DNA of 64,000 nucleotides from Rhyzopertha dominica (taxonomy: Eukaryota > Arthropoda > Insecta > Coleoptera > Bostrichidae): positions 46,781,092 through 46,845,091 of the forward strand of contig QCXZ01000138.1 in assembly GCA_025024175.1 (NCBI GenBank), in the 5' to 3' direction. Of the stretch, positions 45,870 to 57,760 are shown in pieces (positions within the stretch are counted from its first letter, which is position 1; each line of letters starts with the position of its first letter). The position numbers were made by a program, and so were the translations under genes. The notes beneath the pieces are model-generated. The model saw only the letters and a program-made list of their open reading frames with translations. It searched no databases and had not been told where the DNA came from.

Positions 45870-46990
45870 ACATTCATGGTTTACTAACATTGTTCTAAAG
45901 CTTAGGCCTGACAGAGAAATGTACGAGTTTCTGGGTTGTTGTCTTGGCGTTAAGGTATATAACCGGTTGTTTCTAATGTTAATAATATGGAAAGTACTAG
46001 CAAGATTATGCTTATAATATGAATAAATTTAATATGCATTCTCTAATGGCTACCTTTTTCATTGTAGTTCTTTTGTATCAATGATATAAACATGGACTAT
46101 TTCACGAATCATAAGCACAAAGGTAAATGCGCTTGTTTATAGTGAAATAATATATGTTTTGTTTAGAACTAATAGCAGTTGCTTGCCGTTTCACTTGCGT
46201 TTCAAAAGAAACTGTGTTCCTCTTTTTGTAGATGCAAAGGAGATGTTTTGAGTTACAGGCAAGAAACATTAATGACCATTAATATTCCGTAAGTTAAAAA
46301 GCAAAAACTACTTCTTTTATGTACGATATGTCTAGCTTTTCTGGTGGTCTGCAAGATATTTCTTTTATTATTGCATCGAATGACTATAAAGTAACGCATA
46401 AAATTAAAAATAAAACCTATTTGAGACATGTAACTCAAGGCAAGACATTTATTTTCAGGTGATTGAATTTTAATTTTTACAATGATGAAGATATTTTTTG
46501 CAGAACCACAAAAACCAATCAAAAGACATGCAAGTGGAAAATAGTTATTAAATAGAAAATACTTAGAGAAGTAGGTAAGCAAATGTTTAAAGTGTGATCA
46601 TCCTCATAAGATGGTACTGATTCATGAACTTTAGGAGGACTATCCTGACCAAGGCTTAGCATTTTGCGAGGTGCAAATAATGATAAGGGTCTTTATTTTT
46701 CTTTCACTTTAACAAAGTAATAACCAACAGTTCTGGCTGTGGAGAGGTTCTGCTTTGGTAATGGTTCTTCCAGCTAACCAATCAAAATAAATATGTTTAA
46801 ATGAAACAGTGTATTATGTAATAATCAATTAAACCAAATTCAATAAAAAGAGAGAGAGAAGAAAAGTTAGCAAGAAAAAGAAAGGAAAGAAAACGTGTAT
46901 GTCAGGATATAAAATTTTCAGACTGTTCTATTCCCGTCGCATAAAAGAGCTCAAGTGATCTGAAAATCTCAGTCGATAATCTAGTTAGGC
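45870..46990. other. AT-rich intergenic DNA
   Basis: No feature recognised, except a purine-rich low-complexity run at 46,845-46,895. Confidence 0.45.
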
Positions 46991-46999
46991 CCGCACTTT

Positions 47000-48080
47000 T
47001 TACATTATCCTTAAACGGTAACGGTATTATCAGCTACTTTTCCGGATTCCCTTGTAACTAATGCTTTTTTGATCATAATTAAAGGCAGCAATAGCCACAT
47101 CCATCAGGATCAAAAATAAGGAAATTTGCGTATCATCCGCGAAAAAATAATGTTTGGACGACAGAGAGATTGTTGAAAATATAGCAGGGTAAATAGAAAA
47201 GAACAAGGGATCCAACGGAGAACCATGCGGTATACCACACTTGTCCTCCGGTAAACCACCAGCTGCCTTCTTCCAGTTAAATGTGATAATCCCCTGTAGT
47301 GCAAAATTCCTATATAGAAGTAATGTATGATTCAATGTACTTATATGATGTCTTATTGTTGTCCAATAATACAGGAACTGTCAATTTGGATTTATCCTAT
47401 GATTGAAATATATTGTCTATTATCCTTACAAAGCAGTAGTGCAACTATATTTGGTCCTGAGACCTGACTGAAAATTAGCTGGCAAATCATTCTGGTAGAG
47501 GTGCTTACTGAGATGTTATAACAATACCTTTTCAAGAATCTTCGAAAGGGCTTGCAAGTTACTTAAATGCCGAAAATTACTGTATGTTTTGGGATTGGCA
47601 AGCTATGGTATTCGTGTAATATGCGATAATTTCTAATCGTCGGGAAAAGTAGATGTTTTAATACATGTGTTGACTATAAGTGTTAAAAGAAGGAGAAGTT
47701 TCGTAACCGAGTTAATAGCATGTACGTCAGACAAATTTGAGGGCAAAAGGTTCTTGCTTGTGGGCAAAACATTTTATTTTTTCAAGGTATTCCAAATATA
47801 CTTTTTATTAGTTCAAATAATGCTGATATATCCATTCTGATGGCGGCAGTGACCAGGTTCATAAGACTTTTATATTCTTCCTAATGATGTGAGTTTCTAT
47901 ATAACTTAAATATTCTTAAAATTTCATCCCTAGATTTCATCATCTCACAACTCAACAGTTTCTGTTCTCCAAGTATCACGACGTTTGGTGATTCTAACCA
48001 TTATATAAAGAAATATTCTGTCTTGCGACGAAGCAACCTTTTATCTAAACGGTATGATCTATTGTCTCAATTGTTAGTAC
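47000..48080 (-). pseudogene. CR1/Jockey-like LINE RT pseudogene
   Basis: On the minus strand from about 47,960 with many frameshifts: RDEILRIFKLYRNSHH, EEYKSLMNLVTAAIRMDIS (pre-RT linker), KLNVL-type then SNLSDVHAIN, NTCIKTSTFPDD, SNLQALSKILEKVLL, DLPANFQSGLRTKYSCTTAL, CGIPHGSPLDPLFFSIY and the catalytic FFADDTQISLF (47,110-47,130). It ends soon after the palm, near 47,030. The block order is the standard LINE RT. Interrupted by stops throughout; inactive. Confidence 0.85.
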
Positions 48081-48284
48081 TTGGAGTAAGAAAATCCACG
48101 GATATGTCGCTGTGATATATTCGGTTATATGCAAAATCTTCAGTTACCAGTAATTCTCATACAATNTTTTTGTCCAAATTCCTTAATTGTAAATGTTTTT
48201 GGTATAACCTGTGTTGGAAAGGAGCAAGCTAAATTCTATATGCACCACGAAGGCTAATCAAAAAGGAGAACGCTTCATTTATTT

Positions 48285-48690
48285 TGAATTTCATGGAAAA
48301 TAAATTTCTTCCTCTAATAAGCATTTGCACACACAGATGTGACCAAAATCTAAATCACACGATTAGGAAAATATATTATAAACTGCAAAACAAACATTTC
48401 AAATTTTAAAAAATCGGGGCTTTACAAATTAAGGATCCTGTTCTAAAGTATACTTTGGTAGAACTTATAGAAATTTCAAAATGCGCATCAGTGAACATAA
48501 ACCTAGTTATAGTAATAGAAAAAACGATTCAAACTGTGCCATTCATTTAATAGAAGAAAATCATACTTTTAATCCTGAATTCAAAAATTTGCACATAGCG
48601 GTAAAGGTCAAAGCCTAAACTTCTGGGAAGCACTTGACAAATAAACAAACCGGGATATTCGCTAAATCACCAGTTGGACGTAAACCCATT
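48285..48690 (+). pseudogene. GIY-YIG endonuclease relic of a PLE
   Basis: Plus strand: NRGFTN (family GIYKL), then GSCSKVYFGRTYRNFKMRIS, EHKPSYSNRKNDSNCAIHLI, EENHTFNPEFKNLHIA and, after a shift, GQSLNFWEAL. This is a GIY-YIG nuclease module, with the YIG position now YFG, Arg in the K-x-R-x-x-E-H helix, and the downstream A-x-H-L-x-E-x-x-H segment. RT sequence is not found upstream. A TGATGAAGC ... GTC stretch at 48,853-48,880 may be a decayed hammerhead downstream. Confidence 0.75.
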
Positions 48691-48699
48691 CCTTTTTCT

Positions 48700-51005
48700 C
48701 AATCTGCAAAATTATAAATATCCGGATTATAGGTAATAGCTCAGAGTGGATTTCACCATCATAAAATTTTAAGGTTGTAAAGTATATGAGGCTGTAAACA
48801 AATTTGTATAAATAGTGGTTTCACAAACCTGAGCAGTTTCGAATGTACCTATATGATGAAGCTACAATGTTCGTGATACCCGTCATAATGTGACAAATAA
48901 ATTAGTGAAAATCTACAAATCTTTAGTGCTTCGTAACTCCAAATTACCAACAATCTATTTAGAAAGTCTAAATTGTCTTTTTGTAAATTTTAAATGGTCT
49001 GTCGTGTGCTGTTTCTCAAATGACGCATCGAGTTCGTTCGATTGCTATAAACAACAATCCGTCAACACTGCATTTTTCTACCGGTGAGTTTTTTATCCGT
49101 AGCCATGGAAACGGCCCGCAAAAAACGCTAGTCGACTGTGTTTTGTACGGTGAAAACGCAGCGCGAGTACAAGGTCAGTACGTCTTGGGCGTCAGAGTTA
49201 GTGCGAGCATTCGGAAATTGGGCCGCTCGGGAGTGTTTTCGGGGTGAATTTCTTTTTTAAACGGGTAGTGTTTGGACCAAAAGACTAGGTGGTGAATTGA
49301 CATTTTGATTTTGCTGCAATGGACTTGGTGCTTGTACTTGGATTTGGTATATCTAGCGAAGTAAGATTATAAGGTAGGTGGCAATCAATTTTCACGCCTG
49401 CTTATTGAGATGTGTTTTGAAGACGTACTCTTTTGGAGGCATTGTGAAATTTTCGTGTTTATCTAAGAAGAGACACTGTTTTGATGTTTCGATCAAGCTG
49501 TATTAAACCGGACTCCTGATTAAATATGTATAAGTGCACCACACAGTTCGGCATTTATCCCGAAGACAAGGAATTTGCAATTTGTAGCTTAATTCCTTAA
49601 AGCAGTGTTACCTCAAACTATAGTTTAAAGTTTCTATACAGCACCTGCATTGGTACCTACTATTTTTTTTATTCAATTAATACTACTTACATAGCTATAT
49701 TTGGTTACGTTTCTTTTTATTTTTCCCCACATAAACACATAATATCCTTGTTTTATACAGTTTTCTGTACGTTTTTCTGTAGATTCGTTGCTATAGAGAT
49801 CTGGATAATCATTATTTTATTTACCAAGAAGTTCCATGTTCGCATTACTCATTTTTGTATATTCTTAGTTATTTACTCCTAAATTTTCTGGATTCGGCAT
49901 ATTACTAATTCTAGCCGAATTATCACAAAAATCAAGAGAACATTTCTTACAACAAACTGGTGATCTTAACAAATTATCTGGTTTTTGCTCGAATCAGATT
50001 CTGCTAAATTCTTGAAAAATTATAAACAAGATCTTTTTTTAAACCTTGCCTTAAAAGTAGTTTAAACAATGATTAAGATTATTTGCCTTGTATCACAGTT
50101 ATTACTATTAACAGAACAAAACAGAAACTATACAACAAGTCTCCCTTTTATACCCTATCCAATGAAATACCAAAATAAGTATTTAATAATTGTGACTATG
50201 GAGGCGTGAATATAACATCTTTGTTCCTTATTTTTTTACGCTTCTCCAGTGCTAGCATTTTCGCTGTTACTTGCATTCGAACAACTATATACTTAATTAT
50301 CAAATATTTTTCCAAAACTGACATCTTAAATGACTGCCGTCTGTCATTTCACAAATGTTTTCAATTCAATACAACATTTGAAGGTTTTGCTAAGTCCTTA
50401 CAAAATAACGCACTTGGTATTTATGTTTAACTTTGGAGAGAATTCCAAAACAACAATTTTTGTAACGTATTTATCAATCTTATAAACACTTTGATTTCAT
50501 ATTTGAAAATTGTCTCTATTATAAGATATAGTAGAATTGCTCGTATGAATAGCTTTACTAGAAGTGCATGACCTTAAAAAAAATTTAGCTTCTTAATTTC
50601 ATTAAAATTGCCACGTAACTGTGATATAAAGCTGTTTCCTATTTCATAATTTTTTGAACATTATATTGGTGGAATTTATAATCACATTCCCTACGCAGCG
50701 ATTATTGATTATAATATAGTGGTAAAAGTAAATCTGGATAGGTATCCTTATACCTAATGTTAAATTCGTAATGGTGCTAGACAAGTTTTAACAGTACTTA
50801 AAAATCGTTTATGGTTGAATATCTGGGCAACCACTTAGGATTTAGCAAGACATTAATCACATAATGTATCTATGCTTTCACGCGCTTCAAATTAAGTAAA
50901 GGCAGATACGTCAAAGTAGGGCGATTTAACCAAAAGTCTCTTAATCCGAAAGCGAATACTAACAAAGGTACAGGGCACGAGGATGAATGCTTTCAGCGTC
51001 CATAA
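48700..51005. other. intergenic DNA with a GC-richer patch at 48,990-49,255
   Basis: The patch contains frames of 65-75 codons without family resemblance and a GGTGAGTT splice-donor-like word at 49,081-49,088; it could be a host 5' exon, but nothing confirms this. The rest is AT-rich without recognised features. Confidence 0.35.
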
Positions 51006-51009
51006 TATA

Positions 51010-51239
51010 TGATAATATTTTGTCGGATAGATCGCTGTCTCTTGAAAACACTTACAAAAAGTTATAAGTCTGACGTTACACCTGTAATCTTTGTCGAAGA
51101 CGAAGAACCTCAAAATTTGTCTGACACAAGTTCAAACAAAATTTTGAATGTAAATAAACAAATCACCAAGGAAGCGAGACGTCATACAAACAACGTGCCA
51201 ACCTGATAAAAAAGAATCTAACAACTAAAAAGGAACTAC
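51010..51239 (-). mobile_element. PLE 3' end, distal part of a minus-strand copy split by a solo LTR
   Basis: Reverse complement of the repeat at 52,660-52,870, including the hammerhead-like segment (51,065-51,104), which here has lost the bases containing GAAA. It joins with 52,199-52,360 once the inserted LTR and one copy of its 4-bp duplication are removed. Confidence 0.8.
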
Positions 51240-52198
51240 TGAAAAACATAGAAAAACTAATGCGGGAATAATCAAGAAGGACTTACATTATCGCCGCCTT
51301 CATCCGTGGGTCATAACAATGCGGTCACTCCGGTGGACAGACAAGGCGGTTCCACATACACGCGGGAGATGCAAAAACAAAACATAATTTACTCATCCGT
51401 TAAACTCAAACAGATACAGTTAAGACTCACAGAGGGGTTTTCACCCCAGGGCCTCATCCTTGTCCTGTCTATGGCTTCATCCCTGAGATTACATCTTTAT
51501 CAATGGTGGTTATGAATACCTTGTTAGTTTTCTCTCTTCAACAACTAGCTAGTGTCAAGCTGAAATAGTAGAGGCTTCCCCGAACGCTCACCCTAAGGCC
51601 TATAGGGTCGCATTCCAATAGCCCGGATCGGGGGCAACTAATAAGGCTACCCTCTCCACCAGAACTATGTCATTCGAGCAGCCCGCATTACCCCCCGGAA
51701 TGCAAGTCACCCACTCGAAGGAACCACGGCTGTTAACCGGGCACTCTGCGCTAGGGGTTTAAAACTGCCTGAGGCACATCATGGCCAAAGACCTTACTCT
51801 CACTGCCTGAGGCACATTATGGCCAAAGACCTTACTCTCACTGCCTGAGGCACATCATGGCCAAAGACCTCGCTCTCACTGCCTGAGGCACATCATGGCC
51901 AAAGAACTTACTCTCACTGCCTGAGGCACATCATGGCCAAAGACCTCGCTCTCACTGAGCCCAAAATCAAGAACATTTCTCTCTGTCAAAAATGACACAT
52001 CCATACTCATTGCCTACTTTTGCATCTCCTCGCGACTCTGATATTTCTCTCCAAAACAATTAATCGCACGCATACGCATTCGCTAGATTTTAGTATTTAT
52101 CTTATTAGCAGCGATTCTAAACATAGCAAGAAGTTAATAAACGTACAAAAACACTTTTATTTTAATATTAACGCAGATACAAAAATTGACATTTAACA
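51240..52198. mobile_element. solo LTR, 959 bp, with CTAC target duplication
   Basis: Insertion starting TG and ending CA, flanked by CTAC at 51236-51239 and 52199-52202. The interrupted target is a PLE 3' end whose uninterrupted form is present at 52,496-52,700, which fixes both boundaries. Internal coding and a second LTR are absent, so it is a solo LTR. An AATAAA word about 60 bp from the right end supports plus orientation, weakly. Its GC-rich left half contains a 38-bp tandem repeat. The superfamily is not assigned; a 4-bp duplication fits Ty3/Gypsy better than Copia or BEL. Confidence 0.82.
51765..51954. repeat. tandem repeat, five units of 38 bp
   Basis: Exactly five copies of a 38-bp unit beginning CTGCCTGAGGCACATCATGG, 190 bp in total. 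Differences are few (C/T in CATCATGG, CTTA/CTCG, one ACCT/AACT). There are no spacers between units, so it is not a CRISPR array. It lies inside the solo LTR. Confidence 0.97.
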
Positions 52199-52360
52199 CT
52201 ACCTACCTATTAGATATACACGAACTACTTGGAAAAGATAACTACAAAATAGCCTTCCAAATGTCACCAATTCATAATCTCCACAACCCCTATTAAAATT
52301 ATTAGTATTCCTACAAATTTCTATTGCTTCTTTTATCATACGTTTGTGATAATATTATAA
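52199..52360 (-). mobile_element. PLE GIY-YIG C-terminus, proximal part of the split minus-strand copy
   Basis: Inverted copy of 52,496-52,655, high identity. On the minus strand it encodes the KEAIEICRNTNNFNRGCGDY-type end of the GIY-YIG module. The copy begins (5' truncation) at about 52,360, only some 25 bp from the start of the plus-strand copy. Confidence 0.8.
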
Positions 52361-52384
52361 TAAATAAAGAAGATAGAAAAAGAA

Positions 52385-52890
52385 CACATACGTGCTACTA
52401 TGCTACAACAGGTAGATAAATCTTCCGTAGCTGAACACTCATATTTGACTAAACACATGATTGACTTTGATAAAGCGAAAATTTAACATAGAGAAAAATA
52501 TTATCACAAACGTCTGATAATAGCAGCAATAGAAATTTGTAGAAAGACTAATAATTTTAATAGGGGTTGTGGAGATTATGAATTGGTGACATTTGGAAGG
52601 TTATTTTGTAGTTATCTTTTTTCAAGTAGTTCTTGTATATCTAATAGGTAGGTAGTTCCTTTTGCGTCATTAGGTTCTTTTTTATCAGGTTGGCACGTTG
52701 TTTCTATGACGTCTCGCTTCCTTGGTGATTTGTTTATTTACTTTCAAAATTTTGTTTGAACTTGTGTCAGGCAAATTTTAAGGTTCTTCGTCTTTGACAA
52801 AGATTACAGGTGTAATCTAAACGTCAGACTTACAACTTTTTGGTCAGTGTTTGCAAGAGACAGCGATCTATCCGACAAAATCATAAATAT
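52385..52890 (+). pseudogene. PLE fragment: GIY-YIG C-terminus and complete 3' UTR
   Basis: Plus strand translation: QVDKSSVAEHSYLTKHMIDF, DKAKI, then IIAAIEICRKTNNFNRGCGD. These are the C-terminal blocks of PLE GIY-YIG nucleases. The 3' UTR follows, with a hammerhead-like motif at 52,790-52,829 whose GAAA is mutated to TAAA, and ends near 52,888. It forms the right arm of an inverted repeat with the minus-strand copy. Confidence 0.82.
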
Positions 52891-53269
52891 ACAGGGTGTC
52901 AAAATATCATATTCTATTTTCAAAAGTCTTTAAAAACGTCTTGGAAACAATAAAGTAGGTATTTGAAAAATGGTACTTTTGGTAGACCACAGAGTTCATA
53001 TGCTTTGATAGGTTGACTGCAACTTGTTTAGTATTACTAAACGCTGCCATAGCATACAAATAGACGGTGATTATTAAAAGATATAGATGACAAATAGTGA
53101 GTTGAATCCCTACTAATGTGAGCATCTGCCGCCTAGAAAAGTACTGCGAAATACATAGTTCCCTTAACGTTAAACTAGCTAGCAGCGATACAAGATACAA
53201 CAAANCGAATGCTACATTTCCAACAATTTGAGGGAATGACATGACGTTTCCCCGAATAAATCTTAGGTG
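52891..53269. other. unassigned sequence starting with a transposon-like terminus
   Basis: TATACAGGGTGTC at 52,888-52,900 resembles the outer end of many insect DNA transposons, directly abutting the PLE 3' end. A 125-codon minus frame (52,907-53,284, crossing an N) has hydrophobic stretches but no family I recognise. Confidence 0.25.
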
Positions 53270-53570
53270 AGGACCTGTTGACACAAGGGGGGATATCTGT
53301 TAGTTTAGGTTTTCCAATATTTACCCGCACGCCTGTTTTCTTTATTTCCGGACAATCAGCACCGGTCCGCCCGGAAAGCTCCATTTACTTGCACCACACC
53401 TTTTTTTCCGCCGTTAACACATACATCCGCGTGACGTCTAATTCCTCTCTGGAGCATCGTTCGCGAGTGCTACAGTAAAAGCACTCCAGCTGCAACATAT
53501 CACGGTACCTGAGGAGTTAATTTATCTTTATGCGGCCGTAATGCGTCTACGTAGTTTTATTTGTATGTTT
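53270..53570. other. GC-richer non-coding island
   Basis: About 300 bp of elevated G+C, no coding signal, same style as other islands. Confidence 0.25.
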
Positions 53571-53904
53571 ACGTTAAGCGGATGTACGCTTTAACGCTGA
53601 ATTCAACCGTTGAGCTGTTGTGTTTAAACTAGAAACTGTCAGTAGGTGCCTTGTAAGCTGGCAGAACAAGCAAAAGCTCTTAAGCAGACTTGGAATATTA
53701 AGTGCAACAGTGCAAATCAAAAATAATAGGTTATCAAGTCCACTGAATTTATTTTTTATTTATTTAATTAGAAGAAACCTAGCAGGCAACAATGTTGCTG
53801 ATTTTGCTGGGTTGATATGTATATGTATACAAAAATATAATAAATAAAATAGCTACAAAAATTATGAACAAGAAAATAAAAAAACAGTTCCAACTGCTAT
53901 AATT

Positions 53905-54650
53905 GAACACCTAAACTTAGAGTTTAGCGATTGTCCATATGGATTGTAAATGTTGACCAAGACGCTTCTTGAATTGGTTTACAGAATTCACCATGAGCAC
54001 ACTTGGTGATAATTGGTTCCAAAAATCGACAATCCGATTAGTAATAAAATGTATCTAAGATTGGTGTGTAGACTTGGACAAAAAATTAAAATGTTATGTT
54101 CCAGTGGACGAAATGAATAATATTCATTTATGAATTTGTACGTCTCTATCAAGTCACCACGTTTTCTTCTGTCTTTTGTTGACAAGTCTAAAATTTCTAA
54201 CCGTTCTTCGTATGTAGAGTGCCTCAGATAATATAGCAGTTTTGTACTTTTTCAATAAGTGTTATATGTTCTATTAAATACGGTTGCCAAATCAAGAAGG
54301 CTAATTCCAGTAGTTGACTGTGTAGTACAGATTTACAAAAATATGAAGTTCTAAATTTCTGAACACGTTTGCCTTTTTAATTATTACGATTATGTTTTTT
54401 CCAACTTTAAATCATTGGATACTTTTTGCGTTTTCATAGCTGTTATTTCAGACTCTCCCGATGCGGATTATTTTTGACCATGTAAAGCACAGTACATTTG
54501 GATATATTTTGACCTGACAGCCAACATTCTGTTTACCTCTCAATCCTTTCTAGATATCTCTGCAAAATCACCATTTGTAAGTGCATTGGTAAATATCCCA
54601 GTATCATCTAGGAATAACGAAATTTTATAGGCGTAGCGCAAGCTACCTTA
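53905..54650 (-). pseudogene. L2/CR1-like LINE, RT palm end to C-terminus
   Basis: On the minus strand: FLDDTGIFTNALTNGDFAEI (catalytic F-A-D-D-T, with Ala changed to Leu), CALHGQK and GESEITAMK, then after damage KLLYYLRHSTYEERLEILDL, KDRRKRGDLIETYKFINEYY and NRIVDFWNQLSPSVLMVNSV, ending NQFKKRLGQHL. This is the post-palm and C-terminal part of an L2/CR1-type ORF2: Y-E-E-R-L, R-R-x-R-G-D-x-I-x-x-Y-K and N-R-x-V-x-x-W-N-x-L-P. Several frameshifts; 5' truncated within the RT. Confidence 0.85.
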
Positions 54651-57369
54651 AATCAATATCCCTTATACAACAAAAAGATAGATCGCGACTAGATGCAAAA
54701 TTGCAAAAATTTCGAAAAGTTCCATTTCCCATATTTATCAGAAATTAGGATTTGTGCAATTTCGAAAACAATTTAGTTGTTTCTTGGAGACATTGTCAGT
54801 TAAAGAGCCGATGAAACAATCTAATATCTAAAAGGGACTTAGTAAAAAAAATAATATATGCATCACGTCGTGAACAACTTTACAATCTTACATATTACAT
54901 TTTTTCTTACTCAAAGGAGTGCGTTAGTTCCTATTAAGAGCACTTTATAAACCAGATTTCACCTCCACCATTGTGTACACGAACACCTGCCTGATGTAGA
55001 CTGCCAAAGCATCTTTTGAAGTGGTTAACTGGCTTTGCACAAAGTCTGACGTATTAATCGGCCTATTTAGGCTAATTAGTTGAAATTATTATTCTGGTAT
55101 AATTAACTCAGAGCGGTGAACGATGCATAGGAGAAGTTGAGATCCCGTAAGGCACCAAAGGTTTATTTCACTTCACGTCAGAAAGTTGGCTTTAATATCA
55201 CTGAAGTACAAAACTTTGCGTACTGCCAGGCAGTGCAATTATAGAAATCAGCAGTAGTTTAGGTTTTATTACGTTTAGATGCAAAATAGGTATTTCGTCA
55301 GCACCGAATAATATTAGTTATGCTCCTGTTATTTATAATATTTAAAGAAAATTTTTTTACTTTTATCTTAAAAACGTTATCAAAGGCTTGAAGTATCGCT
55401 GACAAATTAAGGATGATTTATAATTCTGCACACAAATTTATCTTGATATCTTAATTAAAAAAAATAGAAGATAATAAAAGCATAGGGTTAAAATATAGAA
55501 TGTACACTCTATAAAAGTCATTATTTTAGTAGATTTCATTTCAGTATATATAGCTCTCACGCAATTGTTTTTTTAGGGATTATTCATACCTCATTTAAAG
55601 TAATATTTTAAATTTATTTGGCTAGTACTTCAGGTGCCTATTACATATGAAGAGATATGGAACAATTTATATATGACCTGCAGTCGAAAGGTAAATCTGT
55701 AGAACATTCAAATTCCTTTGAAGATATTGCCCGGGAAATGATTACTGCTGAAGCAGCTTAAAAGAACTGCAAACCTATACTTTGTATGAAAAATCTTACT
55801 CTCTTTTCCGATTATACACGAAGGCAGGTTGAACACAACTTCAGTATTACTCCTAATTTTTTAAAATATGATACAACGTTTTGATTCAACCAAATTAGCC
55901 TAAACTCACTTGACTAGTAATAGGTCGCATTACGAGTTGCTTTCTAATAAATTTACAGTGCATCTAAAAGATGGGAATCATGATTTTCTTAATATTACAA
56001 GAGGTTGAGAGTTGTAATAGTGGTACCTGATAAACTTACGACGAGATTCCTCATTCGGTTTTGACACTATCCAGGTCGTAGACGCTAAAGGGTTAAATAA
56101 TAGGCTAAGTCATAATGGCAACATGGTGACGACTGGTATTTCGAATTTAGATTCCTTTCTTCTAGAGGTAAGCCAGTTCCTTGTAGTAATTCTGAGAGAG
56201 TTCAATATTAACCGACGCTATATATCAGGTAAAATGACCCATGAGGTATTTGCAGACCATCTCCTACAATTAAGAATGTGTGCATATTAACCTCAAACGA
56301 TCCATAATCGATTCGAATAGCTATCAGTATAATTTTGGAAAGGACTGGATCTTTTTAATCCAGTAAACTGATGTTATCCATGCTTTCCTATATTTTATAA
56401 CAATCCTTATGCAGCATTTGATATCGCAGTACCTAAGCTTAGACCAAGTAATAAAACTCATAATTATTAGTGGCTTAATTTAACGCGAGGGCGCGATGTG
56501 GGGCAGGAATGATCGCATCAAGCAAGTCCCGTCATCGGTGTTAGAAACCGCTTGAATTTATTTTCGCGCGCGTTAAATTTTTGCGTAACTCCTTAAATAT
56601 TCATTTAAATTATATGGTGTAAAAGCTTATAATACTGTGCATCAAACGCTTAAGGTAACTAGTTTTTTTATAAGTTGATAAGGAATAATACTATTTCAGT
56701 CTAAATAGCTTTCCAATTACTGCATTGTACGTTACCATCTTTTTAGAAGATATAATGGATAAGTATAATAAGCTATCTTTAAAAAATAGATGTATGCCAC
56801 CCGGACTACATTTGTTTATCCATAAAAGAGAGACCATGCATTGTTTTGTTATATCTCAAAGGAATTAGGCACGGTTTTTTATGAAAGTTCTCAGGGTGCT
56901 TGACTTTTTCCGACACCTCCAACAGTTATCGTTATATTTCAACCAATTTAAACAAAACCTTAAAAAATTGTATACCTAAACCTTCCTCATGAATTACTCT
57001 ATCTAAAATTTGTTTAGTAGTTTTTGAATTTATCGCGAACAGACAGAAAGGCAGACTTTATGCTATAGCTATAGCTATAGTCTTCTACTTGACTTCTTTG
57101 TTAGATTCTTAGAACGGGTGTTAAATAACAGAAACATTTAACACGATATTGTATGCAAATATCTATCTGAACATCACTAATAACTAATTTAGTTTCTTTC
57201 AGTCAGTATATTAGTGATGCTTCAGACAAAAGCTCTCCTAATTTGTGTGAATCGTGGTTGACATAGTAAATCATACAATTCAAAATAATGGTTGTTTGCG
57301 AAAACTATGGTAACTTCACTTCGAGGTGACTGAAACAGAACGGTCTGTTACTATAACATTTTCAAATGA
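54651..57369. other. AT-rich intergenic DNA
   Basis: No firm feature. A weak LINE endonuclease-like stretch is discussed under rejected items (56,100-56,290). A short hexamer repeat GCTATA occurs at 57,062-57,080. Confidence 0.4.
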
Positions 57370-57760
57370 AATTGTGGGGCATTTTGACGTCTGACATCAG
57401 AGAACCGCAGTGCGTTCTCGTCCACGTCCTAAACCAAAAACAATTATGTCCAGTCGGCCCCTACGCCGTCCTCGCTCCATAACAGCTTGTTATTGTAATT
57501 CCGCAACTTTGCCAACAAATTTCATGAATGTAAACACGAGCTACAGGGGTAGGTCTCTGAGCAGCTGCAACGACCGCAGTTACGTGAAAAATTCCGGCCC
57601 TTCGAGAAACAGTCATCGCGTACCTCCCATTGTTCCGGATTGTTGTTGTGTGTGGACTGTTCGTAATAACGAGACACCGGAGCCCTGAATGTTTAAGGTG
57701 TCTGAAGGGTGCGGCCAACCGCTAACGTCTGCATGATTGTTCGTTGTTTAGCGGTGCAGT
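57370..57760. other. GC-rich island, unassigned
   Basis: Open frames of 92 codons (+) and 85 codons (-) overlap here, both Arg/Pro/Ser-rich as expected from GC-rich non-coding DNA. No family resemblance. Possibly regulatory or an old exon. Confidence 0.25.

Noticed and set aside
48853..48880. TGATGAAGC ... GTC stretch downstream of a GIY-YIG relic as a fourth hammerhead
   Set aside because: Stem II does not pair and GAAA is lost; at most a decayed remnant.
51765..51954. Five regular 38-bp repeats considered as a CRISPR array
   Set aside because: Units are directly adjacent with no spacers, and the genome is eukaryotic.
53235..53260. Minus-strand GAAACGTC suggesting another hammerhead
   Set aside because: No CTGANGA core or stem II partner upstream on that strand.
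52907..53284. 125-codon minus-strand frame with hydrophobic runs
   Set aside because: Crosses an N, no recognised motif, and lies inside probable non-coding transposon DNA.
56100..56290. Plus-strand frame GISNLDSFLLEVSQFLVVIL followed by REFNINRRYI, resembling a LINE endonuclease G-D-F-N-I block
   Set aside because: The key G-D is R-E and no other endonuclease or RT block was found nearby; too weak to annotate.
57410..57718. Overlapping 92- and 85-codon frames on opposite strands
   Set aside because: Frames open on both strands in GC-rich DNA are expected by chance; residues look like low-information Arg/Pro/Ser.
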